Shown: positions 25,427 through 37,430, counted from the stretch's first letter. The stretch is 64,000 nt of DNA from Sympetrum striolatum (GCA_947579665.1 OX388350.1:34505393-34569392), one strand, 5' to 3'. The notes: generated from the letters alone by a model not told the origin. Translations and numbers: made by a program.

Positions 25427-26371
25427 CATCAAAAATAATAAAATTTCTACGCTGAAGATACTGTTCCAGATTTACATTAATACTTGCAGGCCTTTAGAAG
25501 AGCCACTTCAAACATTATGAGACATTCGCTGAAGTAACCATATCCTATCAAAAGCTCCTTGGTCTCATCGAATAAATCCGTGCGGAGTTTCTAATTTCAG
25601 AGGAGGCCGCCTTAAAGTCCCTCCGAATTCCCAAAGTTCTCGACCAGTAACTTTTTTCTTCCAAGGAACATTTCCTGGCAACATTACGTCGGGTAGAGCT
25701 CTTGAAATAAAATTTCAAGTTTGAACCGAATCCGACTTCGCAGTAAAATCAATCGGTCGACATTTTTAATTCCACAAACCCGATTCCTTTTGATGACGGA
25801 TAATGTGGAAAATTTCTCCTCTGACCCGAGGAAACCTAATCATCGAGAAATGTTGAGGGAAATTCCTCTCATAAAAATGGATGAAAATTCACTCTTCAGA
25901 CGATTCAAAGACGAAAAGATAGGAGTGATAGAATGGATGGATTGAAATGGAAACAGTATTAATCCATTCTTTCTCTCAATAAATAAAACAATTTTCGAAT
26001 TTCAAGTTGTATTCCTCATCTCTAAATGTATTGAAACAAATAACCATGAGCTAGTTCAGTTATATTTTTAAATATGAAAGAAAATAAAATCAAACACATA
26101 ACAAATAGTCCGAGCTATATAGGTGGTAGAATGATCAGAGCAATTATTACTTTCAATAAATCTGAGATAAGGCAAGTATTACATCATAAAATAAATTCTT
26201 GTAGAATTGATGAGAATGTTAAACGAATCCTAAATGCATGACCACTTAATTACGAAATAGTTAAATGAAAAGCTTACAAATAATGCGAATTTACATTAGT
26301 TTACAATATTATAAGTTTATAAAGCCCAAATCAAAAGCTACGAAACAGCAATGTAAAACAACAGTAAAAGA
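25427..26371. other. spacer, nothing recognised
   Basis: A 74-codon frame at 25721-25945 has no recognisable content. No repeat or RNA gene was seen. Confidence 0.45.
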
Positions 26372-26511
26372 AAGGAAAGAGTTAAAGGTACTTTGCACAT
26401 AAGGGCGTCCACCCAGGAAAAATCCCAAGGAAAAACGGACTTGATAAATGTCTGACGGGGCCGGGAATCGAAGCCGGGATCTTTCTCTATCCGGGAGGTT
26501 TTCTTAAGTAA
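26372..26511 (-). mobile_element. tRNA-derived SINE, 5'-truncated copy
   Basis: Read on the minus strand, it starts within the tRNA-like head (CCTCCCGGATAGAGAAAGATC), passes the B box (GGCTTCGATTCCCGGCC) and continues GTCAGAC, AAGTCCGTTTTTCCTTGGGA and GGGTGGACGCCCTTATGTGC. The same head and the same 3' body occur at 37228-37430, which defines the family. The A box is missing. It lies just downstream of the LINE 3' end, so the SINE and the LINE may be independent neighbouring insertions. Confidence 0.65.
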
Positions 26512-26592
26512 AAGTAAGAGTGAGCTGTTTGGAGTGATAAAACTAAAATAACTGAAGTGATTGTTAAATAAAACAGGTTTTACAAAACTAAA

Positions 26593-26673
26593 ACGTAATC
26601 TACATCTACATTAATACCCTACAAGCCGCCTTTCGGCGTGTGGCAGGGGCTGTAAACACCAGTTGAATCTGAA
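26593..26673 (-). other. 3' untranslated end of the LINE, with hairpin and short tail repeat
   Basis: On the minus strand the LINE stop codon is followed by GCCACACGCCGAAAGGCGGC. This folds as a short stem capped by a GAAA tetraloop. The element ends in a tail with ATGTAG repeated. A conserved 3' hairpin plus short tandem tail is typical of CR1/L2/Jockey-like retrotransposons, whose reverse transcriptase recognises the RNA 3' end. Confidence 0.55.
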
Positions 26674-27825
26674 TTACTTCCTTATTCGATTATTGTCACG
26701 TATTGTTCGCGGAAAGAATGAATCTCTAAAACGATTCGTCCTAGCACCTATTTCTCTTAACTTACGGTCATTATCGGATCGACCGACGTAGCAGGGGGGT
26801 TGCATGATACCGATTGTATCTTTGGAAAATGTAGTTTCCCTGAATTTATTAAGCAATCTCAGCCTAGCTTCCAATCTCCTTTCTTTCAAGGATTCCCAAC
26901 CTACGTCTGAGAGCATTTTTGTAACGCTTGCTTTTTTATCGTAGCATTTCTTAACAAAACGAACCGCTTTACGCTGCACTTTCTCGAGTTCGCGAGTACA
27001 CGTTTCATCCGCCGGATCCCATATACTTGCCGCATATTCCAGAAGGGGTCTGACCAAGGTAAAATAACATCGCTCTCTCACCTTTTCGTCGCATTTACCG
27101 ACAATACGCTTTACAAAGCCAAGCCTTTTACTTGCTTTGCCGCAGATTTTTCGAATATGCGTGCTCCAATTTAAGTTATTAGTAATGTTGATCCCGAGAT
27201 ATTTAACTGAATCTACTACTTTGATACTAATTCCATTAATTTTGTATGGGTGATTTGGACGCATTTTTTTCTTTTCGAAGAAATTAACTACGGAGCATTT
27301 ACTTACGTTAATATCTAATTCCCATTTTTCGCACCACCTTTGGATGAGGACTAAATCGTTTGAGAGAGATGTCCGGTCTTCCTCGTTTGTTATTTCCCTA
27401 TATATAACCGAGTCATCCGCAAATATCCTCACATTACTAACTATCTCGTCACTCAAGTCATTGATATAAATAAGGAAAAGAAGAGGTCCAATTACACTGC
27501 CTTGAGGTACGCCAGAGGTAACTTTGACTCTATTTGAGCTAACGCCATCCAGTACAACTTGTTGTTCCCTCTCGTAGAGAAAATCCTTAACCCAGTCGAC
27601 TACTTCCTTGTTAATGCCCGCTAGTTTTAGTTTGTAAATTAGTTTGTAGTGGGGGACTCTATCGAATGCTTTTTTGAAATCTAGGAAAATAGCGTCCACT
27701 TGCTTTTTACTTTCGGCGGACTTTAGGATATCGTGTACAAATAGAGCAAGTTGGGTTTCACATGATCGGGACTTACGAAAACCATGCTGGTTTGCGTCGA
27801 GGAATTCATTTCTATCTAAAAATCC
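26674..27825 (-). CDS. non-LTR retrotransposon reverse transcriptase, 5'-truncated
   Basis: This frame of 383 codons plus stop is the C-terminal part of a LINE ORF2. It copies element RNA into genomic DNA at a nicked target. It is open from 27825, upstream of any ATG; the first in-frame GTG (27699) is not a real start. Visible motifs in order are NQHGFRKSRSCETQL, AIFLDFKKAFDRVPH (RT motif A with its catalytic D), SGVPQGSVIGPLLFLIYIND, FADDSVIY (motif C, FADD instead of the usual YADD), and KYLGINITNNLNW. A basic C-terminal domain follows, with SIWDP and an SFFPRTIRD end. The endonuclease and early RT are gone, cut at about 27826. The intact frame suggests a fairly young insertion. The closest known types are CR1/Jockey-like elements of arthropods; the clade is not settled. 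Confidence 0.9.
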   Translation of the reverse strand, partial: GFLDRNEFLDANQHGFRKSRSCETQLALFVHDILKSAESKKQVDAIFLDFKKAFDRVPHYKLIYKLKLAGINKEVVDWVKDFLYEREQQVVLDGVSSNRVKVTSGVPQGSVIGPLLFLIYINDLSDEIVSNVRIFADDSVIYREITNEEDRTSLSNDLVLIQRWCEKWELDINVSKCSVVNFFEKKKMRPNHPYKINGISIKVVDSVKYLGINITNNLNWSTHIRKICGKASKRLGFVKRIVGKCDEKVRERCYFTLVRPLLEYAASIWDPADETCTRELEKVQRKAVRFVKKCYDKKASVTKMLSDVGWESLKERRLEARLRLLNKFRETTFSKDTIGIMQPPCYVGRSDNDRKLREIGARTNRFRDSFFPRTIRDNNRIRK

Positions 27826-27830
27826 CTAAA

Positions 27831-29095
27831 AAAAATACCCTAAAAGTAATTCGGAATTTCTTAATATTTTGGCTCTCTCCGTGAATTTTGAAATAACTGT
27901 ATATGGTAAATTATCTTATAAACCATTCTAATAGGGAACGAGCAAATTTAATATTATTCATACCTTGGTAATTCAAAAAAAGCCACATCCATGAACGACA
28001 TTGAGTCAAAGTTAAATTAAAGATATTACTCAAATCGACAGAAATATATCCCAATCACCGAAATATATTGACTGAAAATTACAACAAAATGGAGAATAAT
28101 TATCTCTAGAAACAGTATACTATGATTATAACTTTGGGGAATTTGGAATGACTACTTATTTGAACGATCATAGACCGGTAATTTGCATTTATTAGACCAC
28201 TTATTTCAATGGACATCTTCCCGGGAAGAAACGAAGACATTTCCTTATCAGCGTCATTTTTATTCGATTAAAAGGTCTGCGGGAATAATTGAATAAAATC
28301 CGATTTCAGAGTCCCTTCTTTGTTCTTCTTTTTCGAGAGGATAATAATGAAGAACGACAAGAAGAAAGACGAAGATTTTTCCCGCCTGAATGCCAAAATG
28401 AAGGTGTGAGTAATGAGATATCGAAAAGAGATTAGGAAAATAATTTTCTCCCGGTTTCGATGAAAAGGAGGGCGTATCTTTAGCGGAAGGATTTCTGCCG
28501 CCAACCCTTTATTTGGCGTGCGATCCAGAATTCAATCTTCAAGGTCTCAACTCTCATTTGATTTTCGGCTTCCCTGGGATTAGCTGTAATTTAATTTTAA
28601 GACACCGGTGAATCGACCTCAAGCACAGATCGTAAAACACGAATTCGTTTAAGTTTGACCTTCTCGCGGACGCGTTGAGGTCACCGTGCTCTCCAAAATC
28701 TACCACGCGCTCGAACGAAAATTTGCACTTTTAATTTGGACATTTTCTGTCACAAGTGTTGCACATCTAGAATTAAATATATTGTCACTTCTAAAAATGT
28801 AAATTCATAAAGAAATATATATTGTATTTTGATGGAACAGTATGTGATGATAATCATAATTTTTATTTTCTTTGGGGAATTCCCATACAGCGAAGTAAAG
28901 GAAATTAGAAAGATAAATCAGGAAAACAGATCAAAACAATAATTATAATACATATAAAATGATAAAATACAAAGTTCGGTTAAAGTTAAAAAGGGGTAAA
29001 TAGCCATCATTTAAACAAAATTAGGAAGAAAAGACTCAGTCAATTTGCCACTTATATTAAATATTATAATTATAGCCTTTTCTTCCTTCTTTTAA
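27831..29095. other. spacer, nothing recognised
   Basis: Positions 28560-28730 are GC-richer. No convincing coding frame or repeat was seen. Confidence 0.45.
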
Positions 29096-29430
29096 TATGG
29101 CTTTCCACAAAGTGATGATTTGGCATTTAGATTTATTTGTTTAAATTATTTTACCGAGTCAGGTAGGGAGTTCCAAATTCTCGAGCCTACGACCTGCAAA
29201 GAATTTAGGAAACCCTTTAGCTTGGTGTAAAATAAATTGGTTGGTCTGCCCCGATATTGGTTATTCTAGTAAATCGCTTATATATGAAAAATCATGAATA
29301 TAGCTAGGATCATTGCTTTTAAAACAGAGAAGAGATATGATTCTAGCATTAACCTTCTTCTTGTGTCAGGATTAAGCCACACCATTTAGCGACGAAAATG
29401 AGAAACGTGATCAACCCTGCGAATATTGAA
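29096..29430 (-). pseudogene. possible LINE ORF2 C-terminal relic
   Basis: Read on the minus strand in shifting frames, the stretch near 29170-29210 gives IWNSLPDSVK, a phrase typical of the extreme C terminus of CR1/Jockey-like ORF2 proteins. Upstream fragments resemble the arginine- and threonine-rich part that normally precedes it. Several stops and frameshifts interrupt it. The match rests on a short motif, so it may be chance. Confidence 0.3.
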
Positions 29431-30149
29431 AATATATCTAACGTAATAGTATTTATCAAGCGCAATAATAGCCACCGGAGTTTGTTCTTGTTTGCTTGTT
29501 GAATCATGATATACAAAACAACAAGAGGGTCAAGACATGCAATTTTTGAGCCGATAGAGGAAGATTATTATAGAATAGTTCAATCGATAAGAAATCTAAT
29601 TAACCTTCTTTGATATTTCAGACAGCGGAAGGTGCCAATAGACTTCAGTTAAAGGAAAGGTTGTCATATAAAAAATGTATATTATAAATTCAATAAATTA
29701 AATTATACTTAGCATGAATCTATGACTATGAATGGTGACTGCTTGGACACCTTAAATAAAAATCACGACGCTTTAGCGCATGACTAAAACAGAAACAGTT
29801 GAACAAAGAATAATTTCATTTATACCAATCACGCTCATTGTCTGTACGTCTATTGAAGTTGAGTCAAAAAAATCTTTTTCCACACCTCGTTTCAATTCCT
29901 CCATAAAAAACTTTCACTGACTTATACCTCTTCAAAGAGTCGAAAAGCTTTTTGAGTTATACCTCATTCTACTTCCTTCCTTTCACTTATTATTCTAAAC
30001 AATCAATCGCACTCCTTGTTTCCCTTTTTCTTGAAGTGCAAACGTTCCTCTTATTTTCCTCCACTTTGTGGATTGAAGCCATTGTGATCTCATTTAAACA
30101 TCCATATTTATATTACCTAACATACATATATACTTCTGACAGACAGACA
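29431..30149. other. spacer, nothing recognised
   Basis: AT-rich DNA with no recognised repeat, RNA gene or coding frame. Confidence 0.5.
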
Positions 30150-30602
30150 CACACATTTAGATATTCGGAAATCATTTGCAAGGTCCTTCTTCTAGTGCGT
30201 AGTACTTTATGGAAGTGAGATTTGGAACCTATGAAAGATGGAAAAAGATCGTTTGGAAGAAATGGTGCGGTGGATCTGGAGAAGGATGCTGAAGATAAAT
30301 TGTGTTCAAAGAATAACAAATGAGGAAGTCCTAAATGAAGTAAATGAGAAATCTCATAAGAACAATTAAAAACAGGAATATACAATGTTTGGGTCACCTT
30401 TTAACATAATAAATTTATCATTAATACTATGGAGGGAAAGTTTGTAGGAAAGAAAAGAAGAGGAAAGGCAATATTGCACTATCTGAACAGCGCCCAGGAA
30501 TTGATGAAAGCAAATAGCTACGGACAACTCAAGAGAACTGCAGAAAATAGAACCACTTGGTTTCAGCGACAAGGCCCAGCTATTAGTTGAAGAAGAAGAT
30601 TA
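30150..30602 (+). pseudogene. C-terminal relic of an endonuclease/reverse-transcriptase LINE
   Basis: Translating the plus strand across frameshifts gives recognisable blocks: VVLYGSEIW, KMEKDRLEEMVRWIWRRM, ITNEEVLNEV, then in another frame RNLIRTIK and CLGHLL, and finally TMEGKFVGKKRRGKA and LKRTAENRTTWFQRQGPAIS before a stop. These are the usual closing blocks of RTE-like endonuclease/RT proteins in arthropods. The region upstream of VVLYGSE is missing, so the copy is 5'-truncated, and at least two frameshifts and stops make it dead. A GAAGAAGAAGATTAA-like end follows the stop. The long minus-strand frames over this stretch are antisense shadows. Confidence 0.7.
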
Positions 30603-31245
30603 ATATTACTGATTCTAGGAAGTAGATAAAATATTTTATTAAAGAAATTGTTAGATATGAATGTGCAACTCCATCGGTAATAATATAGGTCTATATATTA
30701 ATTGTTGATTTTACATTCAACAATCATAAAATAAGGAAAAAGTTAGTGATGACTTTTCACATTAAGACGTAGCTCTAGGATAATTATTACAGATGAACAT
30801 ACCTGAAATAAGTTTGACAGGACTGGAGCTCGAGCCCGGTACTCCGTACGCACATACGCACTCACATCCATACACATATATATGTATACATTTATATATA
30901 CATACACACAGAGTTTTCTGTGGTAATTATGTCAAGCAGGGTAACGATTTTATCCCTAATATCGTAGTAGTGTACGAAAGAAGACGTAATACTTAGTAAC
31001 TTCTACAATTAGTCTACGCTATTTTTTATCACATTGGTTTTGTATTACTTACTCTACCCTTACGTATTAAAAAATAGGAAAATTTTTACGTATCCCGCTC
31101 GGCCAAGATTTTCATTGGAATTTATTTTATTTTCCTGGTTATTTTTCTCCATGCATAGTCAATTTTTTAACTCCTCAAGTTCTTTTAACAGTAAGAGAAT
31201 ATTTTTAGTTATTACTTTTCTTATTCTATTCCTACTCGACGTTTA
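30603..31245. other. spacer, nothing recognised
   Basis: A short CA/TA-rich tract lies at 30845-30910. Plus-strand frames here have no recognisable motif; the hydrophobic 114-codon frame at 31034-31378 is AT-rich and probably chance. Confidence 0.4.
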
Positions 31246-31281
31246 CAGCGACCGGTTTTCATTCCAATTTTTCATGTCAGG
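31246..31281 (-). repeat. degraded hammerhead-like core
   Basis: On the minus strand CCTGACATG is followed after about 12 bases by GAAAACCGGTCGCTG, the same order and spacing as the family core, but stem II is not conserved. I saw no flanking inverted arms. Confidence 0.35.
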
Positions 31282-34200
31282 TAATACCATTTTCCTAGAT
31301 TTGAAAAGGCCTAACATATTCCATATTAATATCCCATATCTATCTTCTGTCACCGAACCCTTTTCAAACTGCCTCTGACAAATATCCGAAAGGGAGACTA
31401 TTTTATCATGGGTTTCATATTTCTCTGGAAAAGAATCCATATTGAATTCTTGGAAGGAACATCTAGGAGTGGTTTCTCTTTTCCTTTTACCCTTTTAGTT
31501 CAGAGGCCATTGAATTCTGCGAAATATCGATAATGAAATCGTATAAAAACTACCAAATCAAACACATTTTGTGAATTATTTGTCTCAGCCTAATAGATAA
31601 TGATTTTCCTCAACTTAAATCTACCGGTTGTTGATTTTTGGAGTGCTTATGATTTTCATCACAGGATATCGCGAAATCTTGTGAGTGATATTTTTATGAA
31701 AATTTGAAACCATCAGTTAGTTCAACTCTAACTACTTAATTATTCTCTTAAATTTTAATTTCTCGGGTTATTTACAGTATTTCTCTCCTAGTTTTTGTAA
31801 TTACCCTCATATTCAAACATACCAATATTAAAGAAGTTCTATGACTAAAATTGAAAGGGTCGGAAAAATGAACCAATAGCAAAATATGTACTTTCATTTT
31901 CGGATTACTAACAAATGGGAAAAACCAACACCCTAAGAAAGGAATTGGAGAAGAAGAAATGCTGTGAATTTTATAATCGAGAAAAATCAAATCGAGCTGA
32001 TAGCCTCATATGTTATTAAAGATTTTTCAGTGAGTGGAAATCGGATCTGGGTGAGCTGCCATACGCAAGCGCCTCTGGTGACCAAGTAAGGAAGGTGCCA
32101 CTACGTACCGCTGACTACATAAGATTCAGGGGCTAAATTTCTGAAGGTTTTCCCCCTTTCGAATGACCAAGGACACTTGATGCCTTCCAATTAATACCTA
32201 CTATTATTACAACGTTTGTTTCGTGTAGTATATTAATTTACGTAATCTACGAGACATAAAAAGAAAAATTATTGGTACCCTCCTAGCCCAATATGTAGGA
32301 TGTTAAAGTTACTAGTCCAAAGGATGAGAGTAAATGATAGTAAACTCTAACTGGCACAAATATCACGAAGTATAATATCAATGCGATATCGATGGTGATA
32401 GGTGAATAAGGAGATTGTATGAGAGAGAAAATAGAGCTTACGCTTATCGAATTGTATTGTTGTGGCGAAAATGTACGGTAATTCGAATACAAATTACAAA
32501 CAAATCCCTAAACCAGAGAAAAATTCACATTGTGTCTTTAAAATAACATTAAGTACAGTCGGGTCGTTAGAGTCGGGCATCTATTTATAACATAAGCTAG
32601 TAAAGTTATACCACTAAAAGCTGTAGAAAAAAAAAACATTTTCCTCGACTAGAAAATATTTTTCAGCTGGATATAAATGGAATGCCATGGAGAGGAAGTA
32701 AGAATCTCTAAACTTGTTCATTATGTTTGTCAATTTTTATGGAAATTTTTATATTAGCTATATTCCAAATAGAAATTTTAAGTCAAAAGCTCACAACATT
32801 GATATTTACTTTATTCTACTAATGTTTAAATTATAGTCATGCATTATCTAGTGTATGGTTTGTCTGTGAACTATATCTCATCAAATCAATATCAATTTAA
32901 TTAGAAAATGAAAATTAGGTACAAAATGTATTGGACTAGCGTACTTCATTTGAATAAAAATTATGAATCCAAGTACAAAACCCCACATTACTACATAATA
33001 ATTCTTTTTCATTTAATGGAAAACCCTAAATATTCGTTAACTTACTAAAACTATACTTTTAATAAAAGATATCGAAAATTAATCTTCACATTTCAAAGAT
33101 ATTGACTAAAAATTCCAATTCACATGACATGATACGAGTAAAACTTGATAACAGAAAAACACACAATCTACTAAGCTAATGGATGAAATTCATTCGTGGT
33201 ATTTGTTAACTTGGAATATTTTTCACAGTTTTGATGCATTTTCAGTCAAAATGATATTTCAAGACACCACGGGGAAAAGTTACCCATTTTGTGACTCAAG
33301 TGCATCCTCTTAAAAGTCTTCAAATGTTATGGAAGCGAGGATCTCTTTCGGACTCTATAAATAAAGACCAAGGAATAAAACAAAAATTTGAGAAGGGATT
33401 TGGAGAGAGAGAGAGGAGCCAAAAATAGAACTCTTAAGCGATGTCCAAATATGTCCAAGTCCGGATTTCCGCGAAATTTGATTGAAAATAGTGAATGGGG
33501 GGTCAAATTCAACCAAAGTGAAAGAGGAATGCAAAAGAGGATACGATATCTGATCTCGTGACAGTAAAAAAGGGATCTTTCTAAAAGCAAGTGGAGGATA
33601 TCAAGTTAAAAAAGTTCGTTTGGAAATTAAAGAAGGGATGTCTGATGGATTGGATCGGGGCGATGGACAGTCTAAGTATAAAATCAGCGAATGGGAGTTG
33701 AGTCTGATTGGGAAGTGATATCGGAGTAAGAAGGTATCCGTCGAAAAGAAATTCCATTTGATTTTTAACGGTTTCGGAAAAGTGAAAATCGATGACTTTG
33801 AAATTAAAGAAACTTTCCCGTTAACTTGATTAAGCCGGATAAGTTTGTTAGGTGCTCGGCATTCATTTGATTTCCCCGGAACTTGATATCTTAACGGAGA
33901 CCGATACGCAGTTCTCGTGACGCTTACCTCATAGACTGGATGATTAATTAAAACTTTTAAAGCGAAGTATTCATTAATGATGAATATACGTTCAAAGGAA
34001 ATTCTTAAGCGCATTGATGTTTAATTATGTATTACTTGATCCTCTGGTCTTGCAGAAAGATAATTTAAATTTCTTAATCGTTATAAATTACAACGTGAAA
34101 ATAACAACACATAATTTTATTTTTGTGTATATAGATAAATTGACACTGAAATTAATTTAATGAAAAGTACAAATGAAGACATAAGATAAATTCGACTTAG

Positions 34201-35399
34201 TATCCAACTTCGTTGAAAAAAGCGCTTAAAATCAAGTTTGTACGTCCTTTAATTATTAATAGCAATTAATAAAACGAATGTGTAAGAACTAAAAGAGTAA
34301 GATGTGCCAAAAACAATTTTCAATTTAAGGTTGACAGAAAAATACCGCGTTGCGGAATATGCCGGTGAGAAAGACCGTAAAAAAATTACAAAACAGAATT
34401 ATAAATAAAATGACACCTAGCATATGATATGAATGAAGAGATAATGCAAAAAGTTCGTTTTATAGGAGAATTAGATAATATTTTCCTTTTACTTCTTGTT
34501 TCATGGTATCAAATTTGACTTTATGTGGGTTTTCGTTTTAGTAAATAACCCTGGTTTATAATTAAACGAAATATAATAAAAAGATATAATTTTCATCATA
34601 TTGAAAAGTAATCGTTTATCGAAATCTGTTATAAAGGATTTATCTTAAGAATGGTAATAAAATTAAGTTTAATAGTGAGCATGGTTTTTATAATAGAATA
34701 TCTGTGGTAAAAGCTTGTACCAGACATTATTTCGGTGCTAAATGATTTTTTGAAGGATAGTATTTCCTGGAATTTAAAACAAAGGAATTTAAATAAACCG
34801 GAATTTAAGGATGCTTTTTCCAAAATGTAATTCAATAATTGATCAAATCAGTAACCAAATGTATAGTGTGCGTGTATGTATTTATACAAACTAATTGATG
34901 ATAAATTTAATATCGATAGAATATTATTAACGTTCCTCTTCAATCGCAACGGTATGCATTTTGTCACCACCCTTCCCTCTTCCGACAAATAATTCGACCG
35001 ATCTGTGTCACGCGAGAATGCATTAATCTCGGAATGAAATTAGGGTACGAATGATTTGGACATTGGGAATGGGTACCTGTAGATGCGCGGGTCCTTCTGA
35101 AACGGAGGGTGACGAGAGAGGAGGCGTGCTGTAGCATTGGAATGCACTGACGCTGGCATTTGGAAGATTTACGAGTACGTAGGCCGTAACTCAAATTGCG
35201 GCCGACGTGGTGCACATCAAAGTTTCCCCTCGGCTAGTCATCCCCACGGCTTAATATAATGCGATCACAACCCACACGAAGTTCCCATGCTTTTTGACCC
35301 TGAATGAGCCTGAAAACAGTGCGTTCAGGCAATATATACACAAACATGAGGGATCGTTGACAACATATTACTCGAAGGAACTCCTTCAGAAAGAAAAAC
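31282..35399. other. long spacer, nothing recognised
   Basis: The longest open frame, 137 codons on the minus strand at 33601-34014, has no domain or motif I recognise, and composition alone could explain it. Positions 34950-35230 are moderately GC-richer. No repeats shared with the rest of the window were found. Confidence 0.4.
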
Positions 35400-35609
35400 T
35401 CACTTACTAGAGCACACAAAATGAATTTTTTAATAAGAACAATCAAGGTTTCGTTACGGTGTAACATTATCAGGTGAAATGCATAGAAAAACTGAAACTG
35501 CTGAAATATTGAATAAGTTTTTTCTTGTATTTTACCAGATGACGTTACGCATAAACGTAACCTTGATCGTTCTTATTGAAAAACATAATTTTTGGACTCA
35601 ACTAAGTGA
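35400..35609. repeat. snapback repeat with divergent pair of hammerhead-like cores
   Basis: TCACTTACTAGAG at the left end mirrors the end at 35600-35609, and AATAAGAACAATCAAGGTT mirrors AACCTTGATCGTTCTTATT. The minus-strand core at 35474-35441 reads CCTGATAATG, the perfect stem GTTAC/GTAAC around ACC, then GAAAC, CTTG and ATT. The plus-strand partner at 35535-35569 reads CCAGATGACG, a stem CGTTA/TAACG-like loop, and CCTTGATCG. Both tails run outward as TTCTTATT(A/G)AAAAA. Confidence 0.7.
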
Positions 35610-37227
35610 TTTCTACTTTATTTATAATATATTTACAATATTCTATTCCGAAATAAAAGTTCTATCCTTGCATGTTACAAATTAAGTAAAGGGAGGAAAT
35701 AAAAGTATTAACAGCGTCATGAAAAAACTACCTACATTTCCACAACATATGGACAAAGGAAATCCTTGGGAATGGATTACAAGAGATGTAAAAGTTCATT
35801 AAAAACCAGTGCAAGATGTCGCAAAATACGAAATAGAATGAGAGAAAAGAATCATTTATGTTATTGAAGATGGGTTCACAGATCTGATTAAGCTTTAAAG
35901 GTAATAGTGTGTGGTTCTAAACATAATCTAAAATTAAATAACCATAAAATTCTGTTGATAATCAATAAAAAGTTTTCGAGCCTAATATTTTCTCTAAATT
36001 AGGTAAATTTCCTGCCGTAAAACCTATTCAAAAGAGAGATGACATATTAATCCGACTTCAGTTAGGAAAAATAAATATTTTCGGAGTTAATTTCAAAGGT
36101 AATGGTGCAAATGAATTGAGACGCTAGTATATAATGCACAGTATGTTTTGCATGTAAGGTAAGTAAAATAAATCAATTCTCCATTTAGTGCAAAATTAAG
36201 ACGTTAAAGTCTACTCTTTCATATAACTCATTAAGTCAATTAAGATAATTCTAATCAGTAAATGATAGAAAAAATCTAATTTGCATTAACAGAAAACTTG
36301 AGTTTCGAATTATAAAAATCTAAGTGAAGAAAGTATTTACGTGTTATTTTACTTTCAATGTAGCATTCTTAATGATTATAATAATAATAATAATAAATGG
36401 GCTTTATTCGGGCGAGATTGAGACTAGAAAGTCTCTTCTTACAGCTAAAAAAAACGAGGAATTATCCAAATTATAACTGTCAAATTAATAATAAAAAATG
36501 AACTTTTGTTAACTTATTCCTCATTTTGTTATCCTTTCTATGTACGAATTCACTATTTTGAGTCCCCAGCAGATACAAACTTCTCATAACATTTCGGCCT
36601 TGGATGATCAGTAAATTCAATCAGAAAATAAACCACATCTCTCCCCATGCATTAATCAATCCGAAATGGATAAGTCTCTTTTCATGGACAGGCCAATAAT
36701 TGCTAATTCTTTTCCAATCTAAAAAAAACAGATCGCTCATATTCTAGATACGCTTCGAATATTCGAGGACACCCAGATGAGGTAGTTACATTTCAGCCCA
36801 ACGTAATAACTTCCGTACTTGATCGGATTTTGAAGGCCATCTGACGGCAGATGCATTATACTGATTACTTTTGCATGGGAAAAACCATGTAAAATAGGGA
36901 CCGAAAAAAATCATTTTAATTTTGTCCTACAGTTTTTGCTACTGGGGCATTGGGCCTTGCCAAATCGATGTTCCATCCATGACCCAATTTTACCGAAATC
37001 TAGGGTTACCAAAAAATGGGAGCCATATTGAAAAGTAATAGTTTTTTGAAATCAATCATAAATAAAAATAATAATGTTTGTAGTTAAAAAGATCTAATAT
37101 AAATACTTTAAGAAAGAAGAGAGCAGCGCAAGACAAAAATCAGTTCATTAGTGAGGATAATAATCAAATAGGAAATATTTAATACATCACGAAATCCAGT
37201 GAAAGAGGCTGTTAACTTTAAAATATT
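35610..37227. other. spacer with a retroelement 3' tail
   Basis: Apart from the retroelement tail near 36376, listed separately, I see nothing recognisable. Confidence 0.45.
36376..36430 (-). repeat. probable retroelement 3' end with (ATT)n tail
   Basis: On the minus strand GCCCGAATAAAGCCCATT runs directly into about six ATT repeats. A conserved-looking 3' phrase ending in a trinucleotide tail is typical of RTE-dependent SINEs and LINEs. The upstream boundary is not visible. Confidence 0.35.
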
Positions 37228-37296
37228 TAAGGAAAGGGTTAAGGTGACTTTGCACGTAAGGGCGTGCACCCAGGAAAATTCCCAAGGAAAAACGTC
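37228..37296 (-). mobile_element. SINE 3' body fragment, inverted
   Basis: The stretch GACTTTGCACGTAAGGGCGT, then CACCCAGGAAAA, is the complement of the SINE 3' body also seen at 26385-26440. It lies head-inward against a plus-strand head of the same SINE. Confidence 0.65.
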
Positions 37297-37317
37297 CCCA
37301 AAACGGCGTGTTAAAAT

Positions 37318-37430
37318 GTTCTGGTCGGGTAGCCTACATGGTTAAGGCAGCCTCCCGGTTAGAGGAAGATCCCGGGATCGATTCCCGGCCCTGTCAGACT
37401 TTTTTCAAGTCTGTTTTTCCTTGGGAACTT
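37318..37430 (+). mobile_element. tRNA-derived SINE head, plus strand
   Basis: An A-box-like segment GGGTAGCCTACATGGTTAAG lies near 37328 and a B box GGGATCGATTCCC at 37374-37386, spaced as in a tRNA. The body continues CTGTCAGAC and AAGTCTGTTTTTCCTTGGGA as in the copy at 26372. The 63-codon frame here is only SINE sequence. Confidence 0.65.

Noticed and set aside
30113..30397. 94-codon minus-strand frame
   Set aside because: It is the antisense shadow of the LINE C-terminal relic.
33601..34014. 137-codon minus-strand open frame
   Set aside because: No recognisable motif, no neighbours that suggest a gene, and composition like the surroundings.
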